From the NCBI GenBank assembly GCA_028023455.1, contig JAQFVV010000049.1, forward strand, positions 7,286,855-7,350,854: a stretch of DNA of 64,000 nt, written 5' to 3'. Shown piece by piece: positions 50,042 to 62,055 of this stretch (within the stretch, counting starts at the first letter, position 1; each line of letters opens with the position of its first letter). The stretch comes from Epiperipatus broadwayi (lineage: Eukaryota > Onychophora > Udeonychophora > Euonychophora > Peripatidae). The position numbers and the translations under genes were made by a program. Under the pieces are notes generated by a model that was given only the letters and a program-made list of their open reading frames with translations, was not told the origin of the DNA and made no database searches.

Positions 50042-50790
50042 ATAAATAAATAATCAATCAAACAAGATTGAAATAAACAACTATTAATAATTATATTTAA
50101 ATATTTATCAAACCGGCTTTCATCTCCATTGAGACCTTCTCAAGATATTATATTATACAATTCACATAAACAAATAACAATATTCACTCCATCTACTAGA
50201 CATTATTTACATTATATTTCATTTTCTTTTTAAGCATGTCCATATATTATAAATAAATAAATTTAACATATTATACATCTAAAAATTTTAACAATATCCC
50301 CCCCCCACAAAAAAAAAAAATAATAATAATAATTAAATATATATTTTACATCTTTTAAAAATAAAAATAAATAAATAAATTGGTATTTACATATGTACAA
50401 CCAGTTCCTACGTTTTCCAATTGTTCAATAAAGCCCATTTCCCACCTAATTTAGCTGGACCTTTTACTATATTTATACATTTGTCTAAGTTTTCAAGAAT
50501 ATATAATGTTTTTTTTTTTTGGGGGGGGGGTGGATATTGTTAAAATTTTTAGATGTATAATATGTTAAATTTATTTATTTATAATATATGGACATGTTTA
50601 AAAAGAAAATGAAATATAATGTAAATAATGTCCAGTCGATGGAGTGAATATTGTTATTTGTTTGTGAGAATTGTATAATATAATATCTTGACAATGTCTC
50701 AATGGAGATGAAAGCCGGTTTGATAAATATTTAAATATAATTATTAATAGTTGTTTATTTCAATCTTGTTTGATCGATTATTTATTTATT
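50042..50790. repeat. Long foldback with PLE-type ends (family G)
   Basis: Arms 50042-50320 and 50511-50790 are close inverted repeats of about 280 bp around a 190-bp spacer. Each arm carries a hammerhead-like motif: CTTGAGAAGG or CTTGACAATG, TCTC-AATG-GAGA, then TGAAAGCCGG (50113-50144 minus, 50687-50718 plus). The arms also hold an A12/C9 tract and its complement. No protein is encoded. It resembles a pair of PLE terminal repeats that lost the coding part. Confidence 0.7.
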
Positions 50791-53349
50791 TCTGTTTGTG
50801 ACAGCATTATGGACAAATAAATCATAGTGGATATTTGACCATCATAGTGATTGACATTGCTTAAATGTTCAATAGTGAGTATTTTATGTATGTGAGGAAT
50901 GTATTGCTTCCATTTGATAATTACATATTTTATATAACATTTTTATTTTTATAATGATTTATAAGTTTTCTCAACTTTTAAATAAAAGATGACAAAAATC
51001 AAACATTTATTAAATGTGTTCATAAAAATAACAAATTAAGTATTTATTTATTCTCACTGATCATTGAATGTTATATAACTACTGGCTATAGAATGCTTTG
51101 CTTGGATGATACATATTTATACTATTGTGTTTTTATCTTGTAGAAGTAACTATGAGAGCTATTCTCATATTATATTAAAAATGTATACTATTGTTTGCCA
51201 TCACACTTAGTCTTTTTCAACTTTCTTGAAAACAATTAATAAGTTTCATCCATGAAATAATATAATATTAAGTTCAGTTCTCATAGTATAACATTCCTTC
51301 CAAGATGTTTGTAATAACTTATACATTTTCCCATGTTCTGAATTATTTATTTGTTGTGTACAATAAATTTGAAAATGTCATTTAAGTTATTATTAAAAAT
51401 ATATTTATTAACATTATTATACATCAGTAAATTAAGAGTAATTTTTTAAGTTGCTCTTTGCTTTGTATTGTGTATATTTTAATAATAATATGTATGTGTA
51501 CATAACACTGGAATTTCAAAATGGGGGAATCTATCCATAAATGTATAACTGATTCTTTATTGATTAAATCATTTGGATGTTTGACTTTTATTAATAAAGA
51601 AATAATAATAAAGACTGAAAGATAAAAATCAAAACTAATAAATTTAAATATAAAAATTAAAATCTGTATTCACCATTTAAATACTAGCTATTACAATGCA
51701 ATATCTTGATTAACAAAGTGTAAAGAACCATTGGTCATGTCTTATTTAACGAGAAAAAAAGTTTAATGACAATATATTTTTCAGAGTGTAAACAATTTGT
51801 TTATAGCTAAATAGAAACATTCTTAAATCATTTAAAAGTGATGATTTTATTTAAAGTATTTGCTTTCATTTGTATTTTAATTTGTATTTTATAAATTAAA
51901 TTGATTTCTTTCTCTGTAATCACTCTACATGCCATTATCAGAGGTGAATTTATAATATGATGATAAACACCAATTTTCTGTGCATTCTATATTTTTGTAA
52001 TAAATAAGGTCTTCTCATAACATAATCAAAATTGGACAATTTTAACTTATTTTATAGACCTATATTATAAAAGATCAAAACAAAACAAAAAGAAACATAA
52101 TATGTTAAATGCACATTAGAGGATACAGAGATATAACACATTCTTTTAAGTCACATGTTTTCTAGATGCATGAGTAATTAGTTATTACTGATGACTAAAA
52201 TATAAGTATATATATATGTGTGTGTGTGAATAAATTTTAATGTTAATAAAATATCAATAGAAAAAGTCATTAAGTTTTTGACTTTATAGTTCTATATTTA
52301 TGCTTTATTTTACATTCATATATTTTTTAACCTTAACTGGTTCATATATGTATTTAATTAATATTAAAATGTAAATAAATTGCTTTTGCTTTCCAAAGTG
52401 TTAAATGCTTAAGTACTGAATTAATTTACATTAAACAAATTAAATGTTATGTAAATAATATCTAAAAATCAATAAATATTTTCTCATCTTTTATTTTTTA
52501 TAACTACTATTAAACTAATAAATCATTCATATAGTTGACAACTTCATAAAATCATAATTTACTGTTAAATTATGTATTTTAATTAATCGTAAGTATTTAA
52601 ATATTTATCGGAAATATGTATATTTTTAAAATATAACCTTTTTATAAACTTCAATTTTAATTAATTGTGTCATCTTAAATTTGAAATTATTTGAGAAATA
52701 AATGAATGATTAAAAAAAAAGTTTTTCTATTAGACTAATACTAAATCGTAAAAATAACATCTTGCAAAATTTAATTCTTTTAAAATTATTAAAATAAAAC
52801 TAATTTAAAATGGTTATTAATAAAAGTAATTAGGATAATTTAAATATTTATGAACAAATAATCTTAATTTCAGCAATTAAAATTAACCTTGTCAGAAAAA
52901 TTATCCAAGAAAATGAATCGATTCTTCAAGTTAATTTTTATAGGAAATATAATTTTTAAAGTGAAATTAATATAAGTTTAATGACATTTTATTTAAATAA
53001 AATTGATTTTTTAATTATATGTAAAATTATATATGTTATAAAAAATATAAGTTTCTTAAGCAGGCAATAAAAATAAAATATAATAATAATGAAACAATTT
53101 TATATTTCAACAACTTAACCGATCTTCTTCAAAACTCCAATAAAATAAATTTTTAAATTTATTGCAGAGCTCAGCTGCAATAATCTTGCAGTCAGATATG
53201 GAATATATATTTTATATAACTTAATGGCAATTAGAATCAGAATGCACACACAATATAATCAAAAGTAATAATATGTTTTAGTAATCAGATATACAATTAT
53301 TAATAATAAGTGTAATAATATTCAAAGCTAAATGGGGTTATAAGTGATT
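50791..53349. other. AT-rich DNA, no gene recognised
   Basis: About 2.5 kb without coding similarity. TATATATGTGTGTGTG near 52210 is a simple repeat. Confidence 0.6.
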
Positions 53350-54000
53350 ATTAAATCAATCAACACATAGACAATCCCAATATCAATAACAATCAATAAT
53401 CTCAAACTGTTGTCAAGGCAACCTTCTTTTAACTATAATGGTGGAATTCTATCATTATTTATAATCCAATATATTTATATAGAAACTAAAGTCAGTAAAT
53501 ATTGCAACTTGACCACAGAGATTGAAATTATTGATACAAAGAAGTTTAAATAAACCTCCTTATATAGGTAAATATAATCTGTTTTAAATAGAGACTAATA
53601 AATAGCCAATTATAACATTACAAACAGCAAGTATAATTTTCAAATTGCATCCAAAGTATTACTTAAATAATAAGTATAATAATGTTCAAGGCTAAATGAG
53701 TTTTTAAGTAATCACTAAAATCAATCAGCACCTATTACTCAATACTTTGGGTGCAATTTGAAAATATAATTGCAGTTTGCAATGTTATAATGGACTATTT
53801 ATTAGTCTGCATTTAGAAAAGGTTATATTTGCCTGTTTAAGAAGGTTTATTTAAACTTCTTTGTATAAATAATTTCAATCTCTGTAATCAAGTTGCAATC
53901 TTTAGAGTCCGTATAAATATATTGAACCATAAATAAAAGTGGAATTTTATATTTACTGTTAAAAGAAGAGTGTCTTGACAACAGTTTGAAATTGATTGTT
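53350..54000. repeat. Long foldback repeat (family F)
   Basis: Arms 53391-53665 and 53735-53999 are inverted repeats sharing blocks such as CTCAAACTGTTGTCAAG, GAGATTGAAATTAT, AAAGAAGTTTAAATAAACC and CAAATTGCA with CCAAAGTATT. A segment of about 65 bp before the left arm (53300-53365) recurs directly at 53664-53730. It has no protein frame of note. The left flank matches the copy at 3.35 kb. Confidence 0.7.
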
Positions 54001-54060
54001 ATATATATATATATTGCAATCATAATGAAATTGATTGTTATATATATATATATTGCAATC
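54001..54060. repeat. Two tandem copies of a TA-rich unit
   Basis: TTGATTGTTATATATATATA followed by TATTGCAATCATAA occurs twice in direct succession, joining the foldback on the left to the family C copy on the right. Confidence 0.7.
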
Positions 54061-54425
54061 ATAAGCAAAGACACCAAAAGGTATGGGTAGTGAACAGAGT
54101 TCAGACCCATATGACTATATAAGCTAATAGGCTTGGATTGAAAACATTAAGGTGTTTTCAGTTTAAGACTCATAGTTTTATAGTTAAGTGGAGATAAAGG
54201 GTGGCTGCTGGAGGGGTGCATTAGATCCTAAGATCTAGGTGCAGTGCTCTCAGATCTCAGATCCAAGGCTTCTCACTGACAAAGGCCACAAGTCAGAAAC
54301 TAGTCTGGGGATATTGGATGAGTAGACACTGGATGAGGATTTTATGCACAAGCCTTCTGGCATCCATTGATTACTCTATCTTGCTGTGTGTAGCAATATG
54401 TATAGTGAGTTTTGCCTGTTTTAAT
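54061..54425 (+). mobile_element. Retrozyme-like element, family C copy 5 (truncated)
   Basis: It starts abruptly inside the family C unit at the AAAGACACCAAAAGG block and ends at TTTTGCCTGTTTTAATA. The ribozyme region at 54263-54317 reads CTGACAA (core G lost by CpG decay), while GAAAC, TAGTC and the TGGGGA strand remain. One stem I strand is TTCTCA instead of TCCTCA. Confidence 0.7.
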
Positions 54426-55438
54426 ATTGGGATTATTTAAGTTTTGATTGGTTTTAATGATTAATTATTAATAAAGATAGTTTTAAATCTTCAAACTGAG
54501 ACTTATAAAAATGTAATAAAAATCTACTATGAACCTTCAAGGGATTAGATAACCCCAGGAATTAATTTGTGTGCACAAAATAGTAGATTATGGCCAACAA
54601 GCTGCTAATGTAGTGTGGCAATTACCTATTTGAAAAAAAAAAATTATACCCAAAATACATATATTCATTCATACCAATCTAAATATTTTCTATGACAATA
54701 TCTTAATTCTCATTTACTCAGTAATTTCAATAATAAATTTAAATAATAATCTGAATTCTTCTCATATCATTCATAAGTTTTTTTTAATTAAACTTTTCCT
54801 ATTTCATTTGATTTTACATAACATTTATATTTTTTGGTAAAATATTTTTTAATGTGCATATTTTTTTATTTTTTATTATATTTACCAATGTATTTGTTAC
54901 ACTCACACCTTTACTGCATATATAGTACTAATTAAATGGTCAAATATAGAATTATTTTCTATTCATTTATTTTTTGCTACTTTAGTTATTATGTATTTCA
55001 TTTCCATGTTGTAACAAACAGTTTACTATTAAGTGGAAGAAAATTTTTTAATCTTTTAAAAAAAGATTATTTTTATAACTGTTATTATCACATGAATGAT
55101 TGTGATTATTCGCATGATAACCAAACACTTACAGTTTGCTCACTAATATGTAATAGTCAAAATGCTGAGATATTTTTAATTGTAAGATCAAAAAAATACA
55201 TTGTCTCTTTTATCAAATATCTGAATTTAAATTAAGACATTGGTTAGGATTTTTATTTTTAATATAAAATAAATGTATGTTTATTTCTTAGTTATTTTGT
55301 TTTAGTAATGAATTTTCTGACAGTAACTATAAATAAGTGGAAGATTAATAATATAGGTGAAAACATAATGCATACATTAATATTTTGTTGGATATTTTTG
55401 TTAGAAACAATTTAATATTAAAAGAAAATATATCTATA
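54426..55438. other. AT-rich DNA, no gene recognised
   Basis: The frame at 54936-55235 is hydrophobic at its start but matches nothing I know. No transposon ends were seen until the TA at 55439. Confidence 0.55.
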
Positions 55439-56055
55439 TACACCTGGGTCTCTTTTTATGCGGATTTATTTAACATGATTTTGAAGTTACGCGATTCACA
55501 TTTCTCCGGAAGTCGAACTTCGATAATGCAATATTACTTTAAATAATAAATTTCATGCACTTACATCATATTGAAAGTAATAGCACATTATTGGAATTCG
55601 ACTTTCATCTTAGTAATGTCAATATTTTCAGTGCTTTATAGTAGTAAGATTTTATGCAATAATGAAATTAAAATCATGATTTCCACATTTTATGTATACA
55701 CACATTAAATTTTACAAGACTATAATGTAAATTTGTTCAAACATTGTCCGTGTTAATTTTGCATTTTAAATCACATTCTCATTTCAACAAAAATTTTATT
55801 AACAATAAATAGTGATTACATACTAATAAAGGATAGATAAATGAATAAATTGTACAATAATATGATTGTATAATGTTCTATTTGTTATCTGGCTAGATTT
55901 TGTTATGAGAGTACAATTGTTATACTCTTATGTGGTTAGGTATAGTGATGAGATTCTAATAACTTGATTAATGGAATAAGCATTTTTTATATAAACATGA
56001 ATATTTTCTTTTAGAATTTCCTATTCTATAATGCTGGGTAGGTGGGAGTTGATAA

Positions 56056-59000
56056 TCAGGAAAAGGAAAGTGCAGTTAAAGACCAGGTGTCATCAAAGAC
56101 TTTACTGGAGGCCAGGAGCTGGTCACGTTTCTTGATTTTTTTGAGCGTTTGATAAAACAATGGTATGATTTGTGGAGGGGGTAATTCCATGAGAGTTTTG
56201 CATCTCACTATCCATATGGAATAAAGGACAAAGGTAGAAAGCCTTATTATTGAAAAAAACCCATTATGAATGGCATTTTCAAGTGAGAAAATCATATCAG
56301 GTCTTATGTTGGAATTGATTATAATTATATCTTTCAGTGTTTTAAGTCTTGGGCACCGGTGTATAATATGGTCTATGGTTTCATCTTCATGAGCACACAG
56401 ACGACATATAGGGTCAATGCTGGTAAAACCTCTTCGGTAATAAAGGAACCAATTCGTGGGAAGCGCATTAAGATTTATTTTAATGATGAAGTCAAGGAAT
56501 TTGGGTTCCAGACTCCATCTTTTAAAGTGTGAAATGAGTCTTTGGTTGGTTACTTTTAGGCTGTTTTTTATGGGTTGTTGATTATAGTTGATTATATTGT
56601 ATGCTTCCCATAAGGTGATTTTTTTGTTAAGGTTAAAGGGCATTATTGGGTTATAAAGTTGTAGGTGGTCTATTAGGGAGGCTATCCATGAACTGGCAGA
56701 GGGCGGAGGATGATCTGTCAGTGTAATTTTTTTAATAATGCTGGAGTATCCACAGGAGAGGATCAGATTATGTAGAGTATTGTGGGTTTTCTGTAAAATT
56801 ATTGCTTGTATTGAGTGGAATGACAGTCCATTGAACCTGCATGGTCGTTGGATGCCTCGCAAGCTAATAGCAACTGTCCTTCCTCTCCAAAGAAGTTTGG
56901 TACATAATCGGTTGATTTTATTTTGAAACTGTTTAGACATTTTTACGAATGAAAGGTAATATGAGATTTTTGGCATTATGATCATGTTGAGGAGGCCAAC
57001 CTTTCCATATAATGAAAGGTATACTCTAGAGAGTGACGTGGTGATGGCTTCAGTTGAAAGGAGGATTGCATCTTGAATCTCTCTTGCCATTACAGTTTGT
57101 GTTTTGAAGATTAGGAAACCTAGGTATCTTTGGGGTTTTGCAGAAAAGGGAGAGTTAATTTGTTTACCAGACATAATCTTCCAGATGGAAGATTTGTTAA
57201 AGTTTATTTGTAGACCAAGTTTAGCTGTATTTCTGTTTAAGATGTTCATGAGATGGGGAAGGTATTTAATGGTGGGAAGAACAACCATGATGTCATCTAT
57301 ATATGCAAATACATTGAAGTTTTTATTGAGAGAGGGAAGGAAAATTCCTGGGAGGTTTTTTTCTATATCCATCAGAAGAGGGTTGATGTATGCTGTGAAG
57401 AAAAGGGCACTGAGTGGAGATCCTTGAGGGATCGACTTGTATGGCTTGAAGCCTGGTGTGATCTTGCCATCAAGAGAGAGAAAAATCTCTCTGTTGTTGA
57501 GCAGATTGCTGATCATCTGAACAATCCCGGCTGGAATGTCGCATTCCGACAGAATATCCAGGAGGATATTTATCTGGACTGAATCAAATGCTGCCGCAAC
57601 ATCCAGCTGGACAGCAATAGGTTTTGATTTATGATGTCCTCTGATGTAATTGAATAGTGCAGTTACATTGGACATAGCATGCGAGTTTGATGATCCCTTT
57701 TTTCCGTATTGGTTTGACGAGATATGGCTAAGGATTTGAGTTTGGATTTGATCTTTAATGACTGACTCAATTATCTTGATAAGCAATGGGGTCATGGAAA
57801 TTGGCCGGATATTGTTAATGTCGTTTAGTGGTTTAGCTTTTTTAATAAAAGGCACGAGTGCCACTGGGTAAAGATCTGTTATGTTTCTGTTGCCGGAGGC
57901 TAGGTGATCAATCATTTTTTTAATAATTGGCACAGTGAATTGACTGAGGTGTTTGAGAAGGAAATTTGGGATGCCATGAAGGCCAGAATGAACGCCGTCA
58001 GGGAGAGATGTTATCTTCTTTTTGATTTGGATTTCTGTGATGCCATGTTCGCCGGGGTCCCCAGTATCCAACCAGCTGTTTATAGGAGGAGCTCCATCTT
58101 TTTGCATTAATTGGCAGAATTGTTTGCTGATGTGCTGCATCATTGGAAAGCCAACGAGATTGGTTCTATTAGAATTAATGGATAAGGGAGTGATTTGTTT
58201 TCTATTGTACCCCAGTGCCCATCTAAGGTAGTCTCTCATCCAGCAGTGTTGTTGTGCTAAGAAACATTTGGCTCTTCTGATGGATATATATTCTGCAAGG
58301 GACTTTTGCTTGATTTTGTAGAGATTTTTAAGGAAGATGATTTTTTCTGTATTTGTGAAATTTTGCTGTAAAGCTTGAAGTTGTATATTAATGTCTGTTA
58401 GATCATTTAGAAGGCCATTAGGTCCTTTGATTTTCCTGGTGTGGTGATTTAATATGGATTGTAGTATTCCGATGAAGGAAAACCAGCCCTCCTCAGCAGG
58501 AAGGGAAAGGATGTTTATTTTCTGGAAAAGGATGTATGCCTCAGATACTATTGCTTCGGTCATATTTGATTGGGTGATCATGTGCATGGTTTTACCAGGT
58601 CCATCAATAGGTGCAGGGATTAAAATAGGTGTAAGTTGTAAGATTAGAGCCATATGATCAGAGAAATCAACAGGGGCCAAGGCTGCATCAAGGTTGAAAT
58701 GGAGGTTTGGGGTGTAGTAAACCAAATCAATCAGGGACTTTTTAGTTTTAGTATAGAAAGAGTAGGCTTCGGGAGGGAAGAAGCCCTCTCCACACATTAA
58801 TCTGCAATTTATTAGATGCAAAAATCTCTTGTTGAAGTCATTGCATGTGGTGTTAAAGTCTCCCAGAAGAATAGTAGGGGAGGCTCTGTTAGCATTGATG
58901 GCATTTAGGATGTGGATTATTTTTAGATATTGAGAGGTGTCTTTGGCTGTATATATATAAGCTATGATGATCAGATAACCCCAATAGTCTATTCCTATGA

Positions 59001-59283
59001 TAATAATATTGGCATCTAGGAATAGAATGCTAAAACTGTTTGGTGGTGTTGACTTGCTGAGCAGAATACCGACTCCACCTGAAGCAGAATGGCCTATGGA
59101 AAATCTAGTAAATCCGAGAGTTGAGAGAAGAGATAGTATTTTATGATCGGTCTTATGGTGATATTTAGTTTCACCCATAAGAAGTATATGAGGGGAGCAG
59201 AGCGAGAGCCAGTTTTTAATAGCTAGAACTCTATCAATTGAGTTGATGCCGTGAATGTTAATGCCAGCAATTTTGCAGAACAT
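56056..59283 (-). CDS. LINE ORF2: AP-type endonuclease and reverse transcriptase
   Basis: An uninterrupted frame of 1075 residues. The N-terminal apurinic-type endonuclease shows Glu38 in MGETK, GGVGILLSK, LLGDFNTT (139-146), SLIDLVYYTP and SDH (208-210), its usual catalytic set. Reverse transcriptase follows with NIRPISM (491-497), motif A LDVAAAFD (560-567), IPQGSPLSALFF (618-629) and the active site AYIDD (660-664). After LLWRG comes a zf-RVT-like domain with ALPTNW and Cys960-X2-Cys963-X8-His972-X4-Cys977. The endonuclease nicks chromosomal DNA and the polymerase copies the element RNA there. The start ATG lies 6 nt after the ORF1 stop, in the same frame. All catalytic residues appear intact, so the protein could be active if expressed. 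Confidence 0.93.
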   Translation of the reverse strand: MFCKIAGINIHGINSIDRVLAIKNWLSLCSPHILLMGETKYHHKTDHKILSLLSTLGFTRFSIGHSASGGVGILLSKSTPPNSFSILFLDANIIIIGIDYWGYLIIIAYIYTAKDTSQYLKIIHILNAINANRASPTILLGDFNTTCNDFNKRFLHLINCRLMCGEGFFPPEAYSFYTKTKKSLIDLVYYTPNLHFNLDAALAPVDFSDHMALILQLTPILIPAPIDGPGKTMHMITQSNMTEAIVSEAYILFQKINILSLPAEEGWFSFIGILQSILNHHTRKIKGPNGLLNDLTDINIQLQALQQNFTNTEKIIFLKNLYKIKQKSLAEYISIRRAKCFLAQQHCWMRDYLRWALGYNRKQITPLSINSNRTNLVGFPMMQHISKQFCQLMQKDGAPPINSWLDTGDPGEHGITEIQIKKKITSLPDGVHSGLHGIPNFLLKHLSQFTVPIIKKMIDHLASGNRNITDLYPVALVPFIKKAKPLNDINNIRPISMTPLLIKIIESVIKDQIQTQILSHISSNQYGKKGSSNSHAMSNVTALFNYIRGHHKSKPIAVQLDVAAAFDSVQINILLDILSECDIPAGIVQMISNLLNNREIFLSLDGKITPGFKPYKSIPQGSPLSALFFTAYINPLLMDIEKNLPGIFLPSLNKNFNVFAYIDDIMVVLPTIKYLPHLMNILNRNTAKLGLQINFNKSSIWKIMSGKQINSPFSAKPQRYLGFLIFKTQTVMAREIQDAILLSTEAITTSLSRVYLSLYGKVGLLNMIIMPKISYYLSFVKMSKQFQNKINRLCTKLLWRGRTVAISLRGIQRPCRFNGLSFHSIQAIILQKTHNTLHNLILSCGYSSIIKKITLTDHPPPSASSWIASLIDHLQLYNPIMPFNLNKKITLWEAYNIINYNQQPIKNSLKVTNQRLISHFKRWSLEPKFLDFIIKINLNALPTNWFLYYRRGFTSIDPICRLCAHEDETIDHIIHRCPRLKTLKDIIIINSNIRPDMIFSLENAIHNGFFSIIRLSTFVLYSIWIVRCKTLMELPPPQIIPLFYQTLKKIKKRDQLLASSKVFDDTWSLTALSFS

Positions 59284-59289
59284 GATAGA

Positions 59290-61937
59290 TTAATCCAAAC
59301 CGTCCTCAGCAAAGAGTACCAAGTCAATGTGGGACATCTCCATGTTAATGAGGTTTGATGTTGTTTGGCAATCAGAGTCTTGTGATTGAATTTGTGGATG
59401 GATTGATGATATAGTTGTTGGTTGAGGAAATGCATCCATGAAGTCTTCGGTGTCTGATGAAGTAGTGTAATCTGTCTGAGATTCATCAGAAGGATCAATG
59501 GTATCAATGTTTGTAGGATCCATGGTTTTCCTCTTTTTTTCTATGGATTTGCGAGGCTTTGTGCTTGATATATCTGAAATTTGCTTGTTAGAGGGTGGAG
59601 GTGAGTAATGTATCAGATGGGCGCTATCATCATCAGAGCTTGATTTATCTGAATAAATTGATTTTCTTTTAATTTTCTTATTTGTATTTTGGGTATTTGT
59701 TGTGTCAGTTTTTTGAGGGTTTTTAAGTTTAATAGTGTTTTTTTTCATTTTCCTGTTCTTTTGATAAAAGTGTTTTTTTATTGTTATAGGAATTTGTTTT
59801 AAATTTTAGACCTGAGTCATTTTCGGTTTGCTGTAACTGTTGGGAAACATTAACTATGCTGACTTTCAGGTTGTGTGTTTGACAAGTCTTTTCATCTGGA
59901 TGGTTAATTATTGCAGGAGTTGAAGAATTGAGGACAGTTTGTGGATCACTTTGTTTAGGTTTACTGGACTTAACTGACCCACATGAAGATGTATCAGTGG
60001 TTTTAGACTGGGTGGGAGTTGTTATGGATGGATTGTTTTGAAATTTTTTGAGTGTATTTTCTTCATCACTTGTATTTTCCTTGCTCTCGTCAGGTGGTTT
60101 GGTCATATTGCATTCTTTTGTATCAAGAGTTTGGCCTAGTATTGTTTCTCGGAGATTAGTATAATATGTATCGTATGTAAGATCTTTAGTCTTATCGGTT
60201 TGAGTGATTGATTTAGGCGCAGTATATGTAATTGCTTGGATCTCTGATTCACTACTATTAGTGTAGAGGTTGTTGTTTGTTCTTTCTTGAATATTTTCAT
60301 TTTGAAAGATAGGTTTGGATGTGAAAGGGTTTGTTGGAGGATTTATTTGACTCAGGTTGTCTGGGTTTGTGAGGTTGCTAATTGAATTAGGCCCATGTGG
60401 TGATTGTCTATTTAATGATGTGAAAGCCGTGTTAGTAGGTCTACCAGGACATCTGTGAACTTTATTCTTTTTAATACCACAGTGTGTACATATTCTTGCT
60501 GCACAATCTTTAATGAGGTGTGTTCTTTGAAGGCAGAAGAAACATTGTGGATGTACTCCCCTGAAAGTCAAAACCATAGGAGAGCCTCTTGCAGTAATAA
60601 TAGTGGGTATGTCAGTGGGTATAATGTTTTTCTTCAATGTAAGTGTGAAGATAACTTGTATTGGACAGGATTTGATCTTCACAGTGAGGGTTTAATAGGT
60701 GTTTAAATTTGCTAACTGAACCATAATTAATAAGAATGTCTTGTAGTTCTTGTTCTTTCAAGTGAGCAAGGCAGTTTTGGATTCTGCCGGATAGTGTAAC
60801 AGGACGGTTCATATCTATGGAGCATAGTATAAAATTTCCTAAAGATCTGTATTTATTTTTAAAGTTCATACGGTCCGCCCACGTTTTAAACTCAACGATA
60901 ACTTAGCGGTCATTGGGATGATTAAGAATCATATGAATGCCTCTGCCTAATTGTTTTTGATTGATTAGACTGTATAGCTGTTCTAGAGGGAACTTATATA
61001 GAGCACATTGTTGATTTGTTATAGCTAAGATTAACGATTTATCGCTGTAGTAGTTAGCAAACGATTTATATAGGCTATTGGGAATCATTTTGTTGAACTC
61101 ATTATTTATTTTTAGGAACATGTCATCATTAAGTTCGTTTATATTAAATGAGACATTTTCCAAAGTGTTTGATTCTTGTTCTATGTCTAGTTCTGAGATA
61201 TTCAAATATAGTTCATTGAAATTATCGGCCTTAATATTTTCGGAGATGCTCTCAGAATTTTTAGACCTTACGATATTTGCGTACGTAGAGGAATTTTTCA
61301 ATATTGGTATTGAAGAAATTGGATTAGATTGTAAGTTGGCTGAAGTAGCAATGGATTGTTCTGCACTATAATCTTTGTTTGTTCTGGAATGTGATTTATC
61401 GGTTTTAAAATTTATTTCTTCTTTTTGATTTTTAAATTTACTGTTGACAAACTGTAATGTGTCAGCACTGGTTTTGTCGACCTCTGGTGGAAAAGTTTTT
61501 ACTTTAAAAAATTCGCCGAAATCATCTTGTCGGTAATTTTGTCTATTATTATCAGATATGGTTTCCAGGGTATTATTGGGCAAAGTAAATTGCTCATTAG
61601 AGTCTTCTGAGGGTGCATAAAGTCTTCGGAGAGGTGATGATTGGTTTTTGCTTGAATTTTTAAGAATTTCAATAGTTTCGCTTGATGAGATATTAATGCT
61701 ATTACTTATATTAGGGGTAAGTTGAATATTTTCTAAACTTTTGTTGATATTTGTGATGCTGTTTTCTTTTGAAATATTGGTTTGTGGGTTTTTATTTGTT
61801 GTAGAAGTTATTTTGGATGAATTTAGATTAGATCTAAGACTATAAAATTTACGACCGATGACTGCATTGCTAGATTGAATGCTGAGATCGGGGCTAACCT
61901 TAATTTGCAAGTTATCGATTATATTATCACTTTCCAT
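59290..61937 (-). pseudogene. LINE ORF1, nucleic-acid-binding protein, disrupted
   Basis: This would be a protein of about 880 residues. The Ser/Asn-rich N-terminal 344 codons (61937-60903) end at TAA 60903-60905, and the same frame continues beyond it (VIVEFKTW...). A frame change lies near 60690, and another at the T8 run 59738-59745. The middle holds a PxCFFC...H...C zinc knuckle (Cys-X2-Cys-X4-His-X4-Cys) followed by CTHCG...HRC (60449-60544), preceded by a basic strand region as in Tx1-group ORF1. The last 150 residues are Ser/Thr/Asp-rich and end LFAEDGLD. In the family ORF1 coats the RNA. The lesions mean this copy cannot make it. Confidence 0.82.
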
Positions 61938-62055
61938 AATATATAATGATTAAAACTGACTTACCTTGAATAAGAAACGTAAAGGTAAGGGGACAATTGT
62001 CCCTATCTTCCTGAAATTGAATCGCTAAGGGATGCTTTTTGTAAGACCAGTTGCA

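Noticed and set aside
56738-58657. Plus-strand open frames of 60-110 codons
   Set aside because: They lie opposite the intact LINE ORF2 and are shadows of its codon pattern; none has a recognisable motif.
59738-59745. T8 run (A8 on the coding strand) as a programmed frameshift site joining ORF1 segments
   Set aside because: The frame needed is +1 or -2, not the -1 expected for a slippery A-run, and two other lesions already break ORF1, so an indel is simpler.
60680-60682. GTG as a start codon for the zinc-knuckle frame
   Set aside because: The frame is an internal part of ORF1 reached by a frame change near 60690; GTG initiation is not expected in animals.
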